From Aurantiacibacter sp. D1-12 (GTDB taxonomy: Bacteria; Pseudomonadota; Alphaproteobacteria; Sphingomonadales; Sphingomonadaceae): a stretch of 64,000 nucleotides of DNA. Each line of letters opens with the position of its first letter. The first letter of the stretch is position 1. The position numbers and the translations under genes were made by a program. Below the pieces are notes generated by a model. That model had not been told where the DNA came from and made no database searches. It saw nothing but the letters and a program-made list of their open reading frames with translations. The DNA is taken from NCBI RefSeq assembly GCF_028858515.1, contig NZ_JAPJZJ010000001.1:434001-498000 (forward strand). The letters are read 5' to 3'. Positions 20,223-29,529 of this stretch are shown one piece after another.

Positions 20223-21989
20223 ATGATCCGCACATTCCTCGCCGCATCGGCGCTTTCGCTTACGCTCGCCGCGCAACCGGTGTTTGCGCAGGATGCCGAA
20301 GCCGAGTTCGTCGAGCTGCGGGAGGATGTATGGCAGGACGCGCTCGACCAGTCGCCATGGCTGTCCGAAGGGGTGGGGGACCGTCGTAACGATGGCTCGC
20401 TGGGGGATCCCTCGATGGAAGCCTATGATGCGGCGATTGCGCAATCGCGTGAATTTCAGGCGCGGTTGCAGGCTATTGACGTCGATGACCTGCCCGAAAG
20501 CCTGCGGATCGATTATGCGCTGCTGGAGCGGAGCTTTCGTGACGGACTGGAATCTGCCGAGCACGATCACAGCCGCTACATCACCTTCACCAACCGTGGC
20601 GGACCGCAAGGAGCCATCGCCGGCCTTGCCTATTCCAGTCCTCTCTTCACCGTCGCGGACTATGACAGCTATCTGACACGCCTTGAATCATTCCCTGCAT
20701 ATATTCAGACCTTTATCGCGCGAAGTGAAGGTGCAATCGAGCGTGGCCTGACGCAGCCTTGCGAGCCGATGCAGGGTTATGAAAACTCGATCACAGGGTT
20801 TATCACCGATACGCCCGAGGAGTCGGTCTGGTGGCAGGCGTTTGGCGAGCGTCCGGCAACAATTTCGGAAGCCGACTGGAACAATATCGTCGCGCGCGGA
20901 CGCACCGCCATTACCGATGGCGCATTCGTCGGCCTCGATGCCTTTCGCGATTTCTACTTGCAGGACTTTGCTCCGGCTTGCCGCACTGACGAAGCGCCGG
21001 GCATCGGCGGAACCCCGGGTGGCGATGCCTATTACGCCTACCGCGTTCGCAGTTTTAGCACGACAGACATGACCCCGATGGAGGTGCACGAGCTCGGCCT
21101 GTCCGAAGTTGCGCGCATCCGCGCAGAGATGGAGGAGGTTGCGGCCGAAGCCGGTTTCGACACGCGCGAGGCGTTTATCGAGCACCTGCGAACCGATCCG
21201 CAATATTACCCCGAGGACGAAGAAAGCTATCTCGAGCACACGCGCGCTCTCGCCAAGGAAATCGATGGCTGGATGCCGCGCCTGTTCGGTCGCTTGCCGC
21301 GCTTGCCCTATACGGTTGAGCCAATTCCGGCGGCGGTCGCTCCTGGAAATACCACCGCCTATTACGAGCGCGGCTCGATGGCGACGGGACAGGCGGGTAT
21401 CTATCGCCTCAACCTGACCGAGCTGGACCAGCGCCCGCTGTGGGAACTGCCCGCGCTGGGTGTGCATGAGGCAGTGCCAGGCCATCACCACCAGATCGCG
21501 CTTCAGCAGGAGCTCGATATGCACCCGCTGCGCGCCAATAGCAGCTTCTTCACGGCCTTCGTCGAGGGCTGGGGGCTGTACTCGGAGCGTCTCGGTATCG
21601 AAATGGGACTGTACGATACGCCTGCCAAGGAAATGGGGCGCCTAAGCTACGAAATGTGGCGCGCGACGCGGCTTGTCGTCGATACCGGCATTCATGCAAT
21701 GGGTTGGACGCGGCAGGAGGCGGTCGACTACATGCTCGACAATACCGCGCTGTCAGAGGGCAATATCAATGCCGAGGTCAATCGCTACATCACCTGGCCG
21801 GGGCAAGCGGTGGCTTACAAGATCGGTGAACTGAAGATCCGCGAACTGCGCACACGTGCGGAAGAGGCGCTGGGTGCGGACTTCGATCTGCGTGACTTCC
21901 ACGACACCGTGCTGGAAAATGGTGCAGTCCCGCTCAATGTTCTGGAAGCGCATGTCGACCGGTGGATCGCCGCGCAGCTGGAGGAATAG
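20223..21989 (+). CDS. Exported DUF885-family metallopeptidase-like protein
   Basis: The 588-residue product has a signal peptide cleaved after VFA and belongs to the DUF885 family. The probable metal site HEAVPGHHHQ (His415, Glu416, His421, His422) resembles the family's HExxxGH arrangement; members behave as M32/M3-like zinc peptidases or are uncharacterised. A GGGAGAG ribosome binding site precedes the ATG. It is probably periplasmic. The substrate is unknown, and no adjacent gene points to one. Confidence 0.88.
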   Translation: MIRTFLAASALSLTLAAQPVFAQDAEAEFVELREDVWQDALDQSPWLSEGVGDRRNDGSLGDPSMEAYDAAIAQSREFQARLQAIDVDDLPESLRIDYALLERSFRDGLESAEHDHSRYITFTNRGGPQGAIAGLAYSSPLFTVADYDSYLTRLESFPAYIQTFIARSEGAIERGLTQPCEPMQGYENSITGFITDTPEESVWWQAFGERPATISEADWNNIVARGRTAITDGAFVGLDAFRDFYLQDFAPACRTDEAPGIGGTPGGDAYYAYRVRSFSTTDMTPMEVHELGLSEVARIRAEMEEVAAEAGFDTREAFIEHLRTDPQYYPEDEESYLEHTRALAKEIDGWMPRLFGRLPRLPYTVEPIPAAVAPGNTTAYYERGSMATGQAGIYRLNLTELDQRPLWELPALGVHEAVPGHHHQIALQQELDMHPLRANSSFFTAFVEGWGLYSERLGIEMGLYDTPAKEMGRLSYEMWRATRLVVDTGIHAMGWTRQEAVDYMLDNTALSEGNINAEVNRYITWPGQAVAYKIGELKIRELRTRAEEALGADFDLRDFHDTVLENGAVPLNVLEAHVDRWIAAQLEE

Positions 21990-22015
21990 GCTTTCCTACA
22001 CATCGGCGCCCATTG

Positions 22016-22039
22016 CATGTCAGGCACATGATACTTTTT
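22016..22039 (+). terminator. Weak candidate terminator after the DUF885 gene
   Basis: CATGT (22016-22020) and ACATG (22026-22030) form a 5-bp stem with a 5-base loop, followed after four bases by five T residues. The stem is short, so confidence is low. Confidence 0.25.
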
Positions 22040-22109
22040 GTGTCCAAAATGCTGTTGATGTGTGTGTTTCTTGGTTCTTGGAAGAGGCGGGAATTTTGCT
22101 CCAGGACAG

Positions 22110-22127
22110 TGTAACAGGTGTAACAGG
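22110..22127. repeat. Tandem 9-bp repeat upstream of lolC/E
   Basis: TGTAACAGG occurs twice back to back (22110-22118 and 22119-22127). It is followed by GTTC and GAAC in inverted orientation (22127-22140) with six bases between. The repeat sits about 125 bp ahead of the lolC/E start, in the longest gap of this region (22,000-22,250). It could be an operator, but no regulator is evident. Confidence 0.4.
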
Positions 22128-22250
22128 TTCGCCCCTGAACAAGTGTCACGATGGCGGGAAAAGCGCCATTGGGGCTTGCGGTTACGCTTCATCGCAGCGA
22201 AAGGAGAGCGTACCTAACGCAGCCAAGACGCAATCCGGAAAGTCGCCTCT

Positions 22251-23492
22251 GTGATCCTCTCTCCATTCGAATGGTCCATCGCCAAACGCTACATGCTGCC
22301 CGGGCGCAGCGAAGCGGTGATTGCGCTGGTGGCGGGTATCTCGATCACAGTGGTCGCGCTTTCGGTCGCCATGCTGGTGATCGTGATGAGCGTGATGAAC
22401 GGCTTTCGCGGAGAGCTGATCGACAAGATCACCAACCTCAACGGCCATGCCGTGGTGCAGGCATACGGTGGACGTCTGGACAACTGGGAAGAGGTGCTCG
22501 CCGATATTGAGGATACGCCGCGCGTCACCGAAGCTTCGCCGCTGATCGAGCAGCCATTGCTCGCCAGCTTCAACGGGCGCGCCGAAGCCGTTTTCGTGCG
22601 AGGCAACACGATGGAAGACATCGAGGGGCTGCAGAACCAGGTGGTCGCAGGCGATCTCTCCAGCATCCAGCCCGGCTCGGACAATGTGATGATCGGGTCG
22701 GCGTTGCAGCAGAACCTCGGCCTGCGTCTCGGTGACACGATCACCATCATCAATCCACAGGGGCGCACCACGCCATTCGGCACGGTCCCCCGGCAGATAG
22801 GCTATACCGTTACTGCGATCTTCTCGGTCGGACTGATCGACTTTGACGAGCGCTTCGTAGTGATGCCGATCCCGACTGCGCAAACACTGACAATGACGGG
22901 CGATTCCATCAGCATGATCGAAGTGCAGGTGGAAGACCCTGACGAGGTAAACGAGATACTTGCCCCCGTGGTCGAGGAGCTGGAAGGGCGCGCAGTCGTC
23001 TCGAGCTGGCAGACCATGAACGCCTCGCTGTTCGAAGCCTTGCAAGTCGAACGCGTGGCCATGTTCTTCGCGCTTTCAATCATTGTGCTGGTGGCAGCCT
23101 TCAACATCCTCTCTTCGCTGGTGATGCTGGTTCGCAGCAAGACGCGCGACATCGCGATCGTCCGCACAATGGGCGCAACACGGCGGAGCCTGATGAAGAT
23201 CTTTGTGACGACGGGGAGTGTGATCGGCGTGCTGGGTACGGGGGTCGGATTGGCGCTCGGCTTCCTGGTTCTGTACTTCCGCAACGGCATTGTGACCGGC
23301 ATCAGTTCGCTATTCGGTGTCGAGCTATGGGACCCCAATGTGCGGTTCCTAACCGAGATGCCTTCGCGCACCGATCCGATGGAAGTGCTGATGATCGCCT
23401 GTATGGCGATGGGCCTCAGCTTCCTTGCGACGCTCTATCCGGCCTATCGCGCCTCGAATACCGATCCGGTGGAGGTGCTGCGTTATGAGTAA
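22251..23492 (+). CDS. Lipoprotein-releasing ABC transporter permease (LolC/LolE family)
   Basis: This inner-membrane permease of 413 residues acts with LolD to release outer-membrane lipoproteins to LolA. A first membrane helix (about 22-48), a large periplasmic MacB-like domain (about 50-260) and three C-terminal helices (about 265-400) are visible, the family pattern. The start is a GTG at 22251, giving [16 protein letters not shown], the typical LolC/E N-terminus. The 3' end overlaps lolD by 8 bp. Only one permease gene is present, so the complex may be a LolF-like homodimer; this is inference. Confidence 0.94.
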   Translation: MILSPFEWSIAKRYMLPGRSEAVIALVAGISITVVALSVAMLVIVMSVMNGFRGELIDKITNLNGHAVVQAYGGRLDNWEEVLADIEDTPRVTEASPLIEQPLLASFNGRAEAVFVRGNTMEDIEGLQNQVVAGDLSSIQPGSDNVMIGSALQQNLGLRLGDTITIINPQGRTTPFGTVPRQIGYTVTAIFSVGLIDFDERFVVMPIPTAQTLTMTGDSISMIEVQVEDPDEVNEILAPVVEELEGRAVVSSWQTMNASLFEALQVERVAMFFALSIIVLVAAFNILSSLVMLVRSKTRDIAIVRTMGATRRSLMKIFVTTGSVIGVLGTGVGLALGFLVLYFRNGIVTGISSLFGVELWDPNVRFLTEMPSRTDPMEVLMIACMAMGLSFLATLYPAYRASNTDPVEVLRYE

Positions 23493-24159
23493 TCCTGTCG
23501 TTCGCCTTGCAGGCCTTGCCCGTAGCTTCGAACAGGGCGGTGTCACTATCGAAGTGCTGCGCGGTGTCGATCTGGAGGTCGCGCCGGGAGAGATTGTCGC
23601 GCTGCTCGGCCCCTCCGGCTCGGGCAAGTCGACCATGTTGCAGGCTGTGGGACTGCTCGAAGGTGGTTTCTCCGGCACGATCGAGATTGCTGGGCAAGAC
23701 GCCAGTTCGCTGGGTTCGGCTGAGCGCACGACGCTGCGCCGCGATCACCTTGGTTTCGTCTACCAGTTCCACCACCTGCTGCCCGACTTCACGGCGCTGG
23801 AGAATGTGGTGCTGCCGCAGCTGTTGCTGGACGTGAAGCGCGCGGATGCAGAGGAACGAGCCAGACAGCTGTTGGAGGCACTCGGTCTCTCGCACCGGCT
23901 AAGCCACCGTCCAAGCAAGCTTTCGGGCGGTGAGCAACAGCGTGTGGCCGTCGCCCGTGCGCTCGCCAACAAGCCGCAACTCGTGCTGGCGGATGAGCCG
24001 ACCGGCAATCTCGACGAGAAGACGAGCGAGCGCGTGCTCGGCGAGTTTCTGGAACTTGTCCGCGGGCAGGGCAGTGCCGCACTGGTCGCCACCCACAATG
24101 AGCGACTGGCCGCGCGGATGGACCGTGTGGTAAGGCTGCATGAGGGACGGATCGAATAG
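23485..24159 (+). CDS. lolD: Lipoprotein-releasing ABC transporter ATP-binding protein LolD
   Basis: The 224-residue ATPase has Walker [10 protein letters not shown] (42-50), signature LSGGE (146-150), Walker [10 protein letters not shown] (167-174) and an H-loop (ATHNE). [16 protein letters not shown] is typical of the LolD/MacB branch. The ATG at 23485 lies inside the 3' end of the permease gene, behind a GGAGG site, so translation is coupled. It powers lipoprotein extraction from the inner membrane. Confidence 0.96.
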   Translation: MSNPVVRLAGLARSFEQGGVTIEVLRGVDLEVAPGEIVALLGPSGSGKSTMLQAVGLLEGGFSGTIEIAGQDASSLGSAERTTLRRDHLGFVYQFHHLLPDFTALENVVLPQLLLDVKRADAEERARQLLEALGLSHRLSHRPSKLSGGEQQRVAVARALANKPQLVLADEPTGNLDEKTSERVLGEFLELVRGQGSAALVATHNERLAARMDRVVRLHEGRIE

Positions 24160-24170
24160 GGGATTTGCCG

Positions 24171-24695
24171 ATGGCACTCGTCACAACCGCGCTCGCCACG
24201 CTTCTACTGATTCAGGACGCGCAGGAAGCTCAGCCCGCTCCCACTCCGCCGCCGCCTTGTAGCGGTGAAGAGTTCAGGGCTTTCGACTTCTGGGTAGGCG
24301 AATGGGACGTATCGCCCAACGGTTCTGACCAGCAAGTTGCGACAAGCAAGATCGAAAGTGTGAGCAATGGCTGCGCCATTCGCGAAACGTGGATGCCTTT
24401 GAACGGCGGCGGAGGAACAAGTACTACCGCACTCGATCCGCGCAGTGGCGTGTGGCACCAGCAATGGATCGGCGCGCAGCCCGGAGAAGTGCACTTCCAT
24501 GGTGGCCTCGTGGATGGGGCTATGATCCTCACCGGATATTGGGGTCGTAATCAGGCAGGGCAGCCCAATTTGGTCCGGATGACCTATACGGTGCAGGAAG
24601 ACGGAGCCGTGCGCCAGCATGGGCAGGCGAGCACCGACCACGGCCTCACATGGAGTGACAGCTTCGACCTGATCTATCGTCCGCGTGAAGAGTAA
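24171..24695 (+). CDS. Small exported protein, DUF1579-like
   Basis: The 174-residue product starts at an ATG behind AGGGGA and has a short signal peptide (MALVTTALATLLLIQ). The mature region opens with a Pro run and then FRAFDFWVGEWDVSP, the hallmark start of DUF1579/lipocalin-like small beta-barrels. ALDPRSGVWHQQWIG and a Trp-rich C-terminus fit that fold. The function is unknown. It follows lolD by 11 bp and may be cotranscribed. Confidence 0.8.
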   Translation: MALVTTALATLLLIQDAQEAQPAPTPPPPCSGEEFRAFDFWVGEWDVSPNGSDQQVATSKIESVSNGCAIRETWMPLNGGGGTSTTALDPRSGVWHQQWIGAQPGEVHFHGGLVDGAMILTGYWGRNQAGQPNLVRMTYTVQEDGAVRQHGQASTDHGLTWSDSFDLIYRPREE

Positions 24696-24743
24696 CCGCC
24701 ACGCAGGCCAAAGCGAAGTGGCTCGTCAAAAGGAGATACTCGC

Positions 24744-25085
24744 ATGATCGAGGCAATTTCAGACTGGTTCCTGTCGCTCGGCGAGACTTACGGCGTCAAT
24801 CCGTGGATCTTCGGCGCAATCTATGTCGGTGCAATCCCGTTCTTTATCGCTAGCGTTGGCTGGATCGTGAAGAACGCCCGCTCAGGCGAATCGACCGTTC
24901 TGCCGACGATGCTGGCAGGCTTCTTCTTCGTCTCGGCCTACATTTACCTCGCTATCGCCGGTCGAAATATCCCGATCTGGGTGTGGATCTTCCTCGCTGT
25001 GCTGATCGTGTATGGCGCGGTTTCGCAAGTTCGCCAGACGCGCAAGAAAATCGCCGAGGCCAAGGGAGACATTGACGTGGAATAA
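24744..25085 (+). CDS. Small inner-membrane protein of unknown function
   Basis: A strong AAAAGGAGA site precedes a 113-residue frame. Three hydrophobic helices are predicted at about 21-42, 54-72 and 76-94, followed by a charged cytoplasmic tail (RQTRKKIAEAKGD). No family was recognised. It lies between the DUF1579-like gene and dnaE on the same strand. Confidence 0.82.
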   Translation: MIEAISDWFLSLGETYGVNPWIFGAIYVGAIPFFIASVGWIVKNARSGESTVLPTMLAGFFFVSAYIYLAIAGRNIPIWVWIFLAVLIVYGAVSQVRQTRKKIAEAKGDIDVE

Positions 25086-25144
25086 CCACCGGGTTTTCCC
25101 CAGCGTGGCTTTGCGAATCTGCCCGCCATCACCATAGTGGAAGG

Positions 25145-28100
25145 ATGCCCCACGCTCCCTTCGTTCCACTGCGCGTTATCTCTAGTTATTCGATGCTCGA
25201 AGGCGCGATTGATCCCAAGGCGATTGCGAAGCTGGCCAAAGAGCGCGGCTATCCCGCAATCGCGATCTGCGACCGGAACGGGCTCTATGCCTCAACGATG
25301 TTCGCAGGGGCCTGCGTGGGCGAGGGCATTCAGCCGATCATAGGGACCCTGCTCGGTGTGCTGCGTGGCGAGGGTGAGCCGGTCGATTACCTGCCGCTCT
25401 ACGCGCAGGACGAGAACGGGTGGAACAATCTGTGCCACCTCGTTAGCCGTGCGCACCTCGATCGCCCGCTGGAGCTTGAGCCACATGTCACTATGGAAGA
25501 CTTTGAAGGTCACACCGATGGCCTGATAGCCCTCACCGGAGCAAGCGCAGGTGCAATCACCCGATTGCTCGCGGACGGAAAGGAGCGCCGCGCACACGAA
25601 CTAGCGGAGAAGCTTTCCGCGCTGTTTCCCGGCAGGTTGTACGTGGAACTGTCACGACGCGGCAATCCGATTGAGCACGCTGCTGAAGAAGGTCTGCTCG
25701 ATCTCGCCTATGCGCAGGACCTGCCTCTTGTGGCGACCAATCCCGCGAATTTCGCCGAAGCGCACGAGCATAGCGCACACGATGCCATGCTGTGCATTGC
25801 TAACTCTTCGCAAATCGACAGCGCGGACAGGCCCACCTCCAACCCGGAAGCCTACGTTAAGTCGGCCACCATGATGGAAGAACTGTTTGCAGACCTGCCC
25901 GAGGCCACTGCCAACACGCTGGTCATCGCGCAGCGCTGCGCATTCGCGCCACCGCGCCGCGCGCCGATCCTGCCAAGCCTTGCCGGAGACATGGAAGGTG
26001 AGGCGAAGATGCTCGAAGAGGATGCCCGGAAAGGTCTCGCCAAGCGTTTGGAGCAGTATGAGGAGCTCTCCGACGAAGAGTTGAAGGTCTACGTCGACCG
26101 TCTCGATTACGAGATCGGAATCATCCGCAACATGGGCTTCCCCGGCTACTTCCTCATCGTTGCTGACTTCATCAAATGGGCGAAAGCGCAGGGTATCCCG
26201 GTAGGGCCAGGGCGCGGGTCTGGTGCAGGCTCGCTTGTCGCCTGGGCTCTCACGATCACTGACCTCGATCCGATCCGGCTTGGTCTGTTGTTCGAGCGTT
26301 TCCTCAACCCGGAACGTGTGTCGATGCCTGACTTCGATATCGACTTCTGCGAAACGCGGCGCGGTGAAGTGATCCGTTATGTGCAGGATCGATACGGCAA
26401 GGATAAGGTCGCGCAAATCATCACCTTCGGTAAGATGAAAGCGCGCGCGGTATTGCGCGATACCGGACGTATTCTGCAAATGCCCTATGGCCAGGTTGAT
26501 CGTCTGACAAAGATGGTGCCGAACCACCCTACTGACCCGTGGACACTGCCACGGACATTGAATGGTGCTGCCGACTTCAAGCGCGAGTACGATAATGACA
26601 ATGAGGTGAAGCGTCTCGTCGATCTGGCAATGCAGCTGGAAGGGTTTCCGCGAAACTCATCCACGCACGCCGCCGGCGTGGTGATTGGCGACAGGCCGCT
26701 CAGCCAGCTTGTTCCGCTCTATCGTGATCCACGCTCGGACATGCCGGTGACTCAGTTTGACATGAAGCATGTCGAAGATTCGGGTCTGGTGAAGTTTGAC
26801 TTCCTTGGACTCAAAACGCTCTCGGTGCTTCGCAAGGCGGTCGATCTGCTCGAGCGCCGCGGGATTACAGTCGATCTCGACACGCTGGCTTGGGATGATC
26901 CCGGCGTTTATGATCTGATGAAGCGTGGCGACACGGTCGGCGTGTTCCAGCTCGAATCCGAAGGCATGCGCCGTACGCTGACCGCGGTAAAGCCGACCAA
27001 GTTCGAAGACATCATCGCGCTCGTCTCGCTCTATCGCCCGGGCCCGATGGACAACATACCGCTGTTCGGAAAGCGCAAGGCTGGCGAAGCGCCTATCGAA
27101 TATCCGCACGAGAAGCTGAAGGGTATTCTCGAAGAGACCTACGGCATCTTCGTTTATCAGGAACAGGTCATGCAGGCTGCGCAGATTCTAGCGGGATACT
27201 CGCTGGGAGATGCAGACTTGCTGCGCCGTGCCATGGGCAAGAAGGTCCAGGCGGAAATGGACAAGCAGCGTGGCCGCTTCTGCGAGGGCTGCAGGGAAGT
27301 CTCCGGGATCGAGAAGGATGAGGCCAACCAGCTGTTCGACTTGATCGACAAGTTCGCTGGCTATGGTTTCAACAAGTCACACGCTGCCGCTTACGCCTTG
27401 CTCAGCTACCAGACCGCGTGGCTGAAAACGCATTATCCGGAAGAGTTCTACGCCGCATCCATGTGCTTCGACATGCACCAGTCGGAAAAACTCGCGGTGT
27501 TTGTCGACGATGCGCGACGTAATGGCATTCAACTTCTTGGGCCCGATCTGAACTCGTCAGAAGCAGAGTTCATGGTGGAGGAGACCGATGAGGGCTGGGC
27601 GGTCCGGTATGCACTCGCAGGTATCCGCAATGTTGGCGAAAAAGCGATGGACCAGGTCGTCGCAGAACGCATGGCACATGGTTCGTTCGAGGATCTGGAG
27701 GATGTCTTCCGCCGACTTCCGGCCGGATCGATGAACCGCAAACAGCTGGAAGGTCTTGCCGGTGCTGGCGCCTTCGACAGTCTCGAGCCTAACCGCGCCA
27801 AGGTACTGGCCAATGCCGATATGCTGCTGGCAGTCGCAGATGCCGCGCACCGTGAGAAGGCTAGCGGGCAGGCGGGTTTGTTCGGTGGAGAGGATCATGC
27901 CGAACCGTCGCTCAAGCTGGTCGAGGCTGCCGAATGGAGCCGTGCTGAGCAGATGGCAGTCGAACGCGAAAACTTCGGTTTCTACTTTGCCGCCCATCCG
28001 GTGGCCGAGTTCAAGATGATTGCTTCGGCTAACGGCGCGCGCAGCTATGCCGCCCTGATGGAAACCGGGGTGGAAGGCGGACGTCAGCCGGCGGTGATGG

Positions 28101-28612
28101 CTGCGATGGTGGAAAGCGTGAACAAGGGCCGCACCAAGCGCGGAGCCGAGTTTATCCGGGCGGACTTCTCGGACAGCTCAGGACAATTCAGCGCAGCATG
28201 CTTTGAAGAGGGCTTGGTTGAAAGCTTCCAGAAATGGGCTGAGGAGGGCACTTGTGTCTTACTCAATGTCGAACTGGACTCGCCGAATCCCGACGATCCC
28301 CCTCGGGTCACAGTGCGAGGCGCGAGGCCTCTGGCCGAAGTCACGAGCTCTCAACGAATGCAGCTGACGGCCGAGATTGCCAGTGCTGCAGCGCTGAATT
28401 CGCTGCGGGAGGTGCTGGAGATAGGCAAGGCTGGGCACGGCGAAGTGATCATCACTCTCGACCTTGGCGAAGACACTTGTCCCAACATGTTGCTTGGGCG
28501 CGATTTTGCCTTGGGGAGCGACATCCTTGAACAGCTGGATGGCATACCCGGTCTTTCGAATGTTACGCTTAATCCGATCCGTGGCGTTGGCCATCTTAGG
28601 CTGGTCGCCTAG
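25145..28612 (+). CDS. dnaE: DNA polymerase III subunit alpha
   Basis: This is the replicative polymerase catalytic subunit, 1155 residues. An N-terminal PHP domain (1-280), the polymerase core with the catalytic PDFDIDF motif (about 395-401), the finger region, a helix-hairpin-helix segment and a C-terminal OB domain are in the usual order. GFPGYFLIVADFIKWAK and GPGRGSGAGSLVAW are conserved palm segments. The PHP domain is degenerate: the N-terminal motif reads PLRVISSYSM where many DnaE have HLRVHSxYSx, so both early His ligands are gone. The start at 25145 follows GGAAGG. An HTH gene follows by 9 bp. Confidence 0.97.
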   Translation: MPHAPFVPLRVISSYSMLEGAIDPKAIAKLAKERGYPAIAICDRNGLYASTMFAGACVGEGIQPIIGTLLGVLRGEGEPVDYLPLYAQDENGWNNLCHLVSRAHLDRPLELEPHVTMEDFEGHTDGLIALTGASAGAITRLLADGKERRAHELAEKLSALFPGRLYVELSRRGNPIEHAAEEGLLDLAYAQDLPLVATNPANFAEAHEHSAHDAMLCIANSSQIDSADRPTSNPEAYVKSATMMEELFADLPEATANTLVIAQRCAFAPPRRAPILPSLAGDMEGEAKMLEEDARKGLAKRLEQYEELSDEELKVYVDRLDYEIGIIRNMGFPGYFLIVADFIKWAKAQGIPVGPGRGSGAGSLVAWALTITDLDPIRLGLLFERFLNPERVSMPDFDIDFCETRRGEVIRYVQDRYGKDKVAQIITFGKMKARAVLRDTGRILQMPYGQVDRLTKMVPNHPTDPWTLPRTLNGAADFKREYDNDNEVKRLVDLAMQLEGFPRNSSTHAAGVVIGDRPLSQLVPLYRDPRSDMPVTQFDMKHVEDSGLVKFDFLGLKTLSVLRKAVDLLERRGITVDLDTLAWDDPGVYDLMKRGDTVGVFQLESEGMRRTLTAVKPTKFEDIIALVSLYRPGPMDNIPLFGKRKAGEAPIEYPHEKLKGILEETYGIFVYQEQVMQAAQILAGYSLGDADLLRRAMGKKVQAEMDKQRGRFCEGCREVSGIEKDEANQLFDLIDKFAGYGFNKSHAAAYALLSYQTAWLKTHYPEEFYAASMCFDMHQSEKLAVFVDDARRNGIQLLGPDLNSSEAEFMVEETDEGWAVRYALAGIRNVGEKAMDQVVAERMAHGSFEDLEDVFRRLPAGSMNRKQLEGLAGAGAFDSLEPNRAKVLANADMLLAVADAAHREKASGQAGLFGGEDHAEPSLKLVEAAEWSRAEQMAVERENFGFYFAAHPVAEFKMIASANGARSYAALMETGVEGGRQPAVMAAMVESVNKGRTKRGAEFIRADFSDSSGQFSAACFEEGLVESFQKWAEEGTCVLLNVELDSPNPDDPPRVTVRGARPLAEVTSSQRMQLTAEIASAAALNSLREVLEIGKAGHGEVIITLDLGEDTCPNMLLGRDFALGSDILEQLDGIPGLSNVTLNPIRGVGHLRLVA

Positions 28613-28621
28613 AAAGCTAAT

Positions 28622-29416
28622 ATGACAGCCGCGCTCGACAGTTTGACCGAGAAGGAACGAGAGGCCCTGCGCCTGCTGCTTGCTGGCCACGATGCGAAGT
28701 CTAGCGCGCGGGAACTCGGCATTTCGGTGCACACAGTGAACGACCGTTTGCGGAATGCTCGACGCAAAATGGGTGTGTCGAGCAGCCGCGAAGCCGCAAG
28801 AATTTTGAGTGACTCCGAAGGGACGACACCCCAAAGTGTTGCACACAACACAATCGGGGTGGCGGAAAATACCGCTCCCGATGATCCTGCAGACCTCAAC
28901 AAAACAGCCGGTAAGGGGCCTTCGCGGGCCGTCTGGCTAGCAGGAGGAATGCTTACTATGTCACTCGTAATTGCAATTGCAGCTGTCACGCTGATGACCG
29001 ACACGCCAATCCAGACCGAAACGGTTGCCGGAGATGATTACACATCTGAAGCCCCCGCTCAGTCCGTTTCGGGCGAGGCGGAATCCATCACTCAGGTGGA
29101 AGAATTCATCGCTCTTGTAGATGCTGGCGACTGGACAGGCAGCTGGGATGCCGCCGGTGCCTATTTCCAGGAGCAGACCTCTGCAAGCGAATGGGCTGCT
29201 GTGGTTGAACCGGTTCGCAGCCCGCTTGGTACGGTCGAATCTCGCGAAGTTGTTTCTGTCCAGCGGGCCAACTCTCTGCCAGGCGTGCCTGAAGGTGAGT
29301 ATGAGGTTGTCCAGTTCGCCACCGACTTTGCTGCACGGGACGAGCAGTCGATTGAAACGGTGATCATGCTTGCCACCAACGATGGCTGGCAAGTCATGGG
29401 TTACTTCATCCGCTAA
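28622..29416 (+). CDS. LuxR-type HTH protein with membrane anchor and DUF4019 domain
   Basis: The 264-residue product has three parts. Residues 1-62 are a LuxR/GerE-type DNA-binding domain (SLTEKEREALRLLLAG, GISVHTVNDRLRNARRKMG). One membrane helix lies at about 103-125, and a periplasmic C-terminal domain (about 155-260) has the DUF4019 pattern (VEEFIALVDAGDW, YFQEQTSASEW). It could be a membrane-bound one-component regulator that senses something outside the inner membrane; the signal and targets are unknown. It sits 9 bp behind dnaE and could be cotranscribed with it, but a separate promoter cannot be excluded. Confidence 0.88.
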   Translation: MTAALDSLTEKEREALRLLLAGHDAKSSARELGISVHTVNDRLRNARRKMGVSSSREAARILSDSEGTTPQSVAHNTIGVAENTAPDDPADLNKTAGKGPSRAVWLAGGMLTMSLVIAIAAVTLMTDTPIQTETVAGDDYTSEAPAQSVSGEAESITQVEEFIALVDAGDWTGSWDAAGAYFQEQTSASEWAAVVEPVRSPLGTVESREVVSVQRANSLPGVPEGEYEVVQFATDFAARDEQSIETVIMLATNDGWQVMGYFIR

Positions 29417-29476
29417 CCCGGTTAGCCGTTAGGGCCAAGTCGAACTCAACGAACGACAAAGCAATAGCAAAAAGAA

Positions 29477-29502
29477 GGGCCGGGAGATCGCTCTCCCGGC
29501 CC
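29477..29502 (-). terminator. Rho-independent terminator of ompA
   Basis: An 11-bp GC-rich stem (29477-29487 with 29492-29502) has a 4-base loop. On the minus strand it is followed by TTCTTTTTG. It lies 27 nt behind the ompA stop. On the plus strand the trailing T-run is poorer, but the hairpin may also end the DUF4019 transcript. Confidence 0.9.
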
Positions 29503-29529
29503 GTTCTGTTTGCCTTGTGAGGTTTGGGC

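Noticed and set aside
22100-22145. SOS (LexA) box before the Lol operon
   Set aside because: Alphaproteobacterial LexA sites are direct repeats of GTTC with 7-base spacing; here GTTC and GAAC are inverted with 6 bases between.
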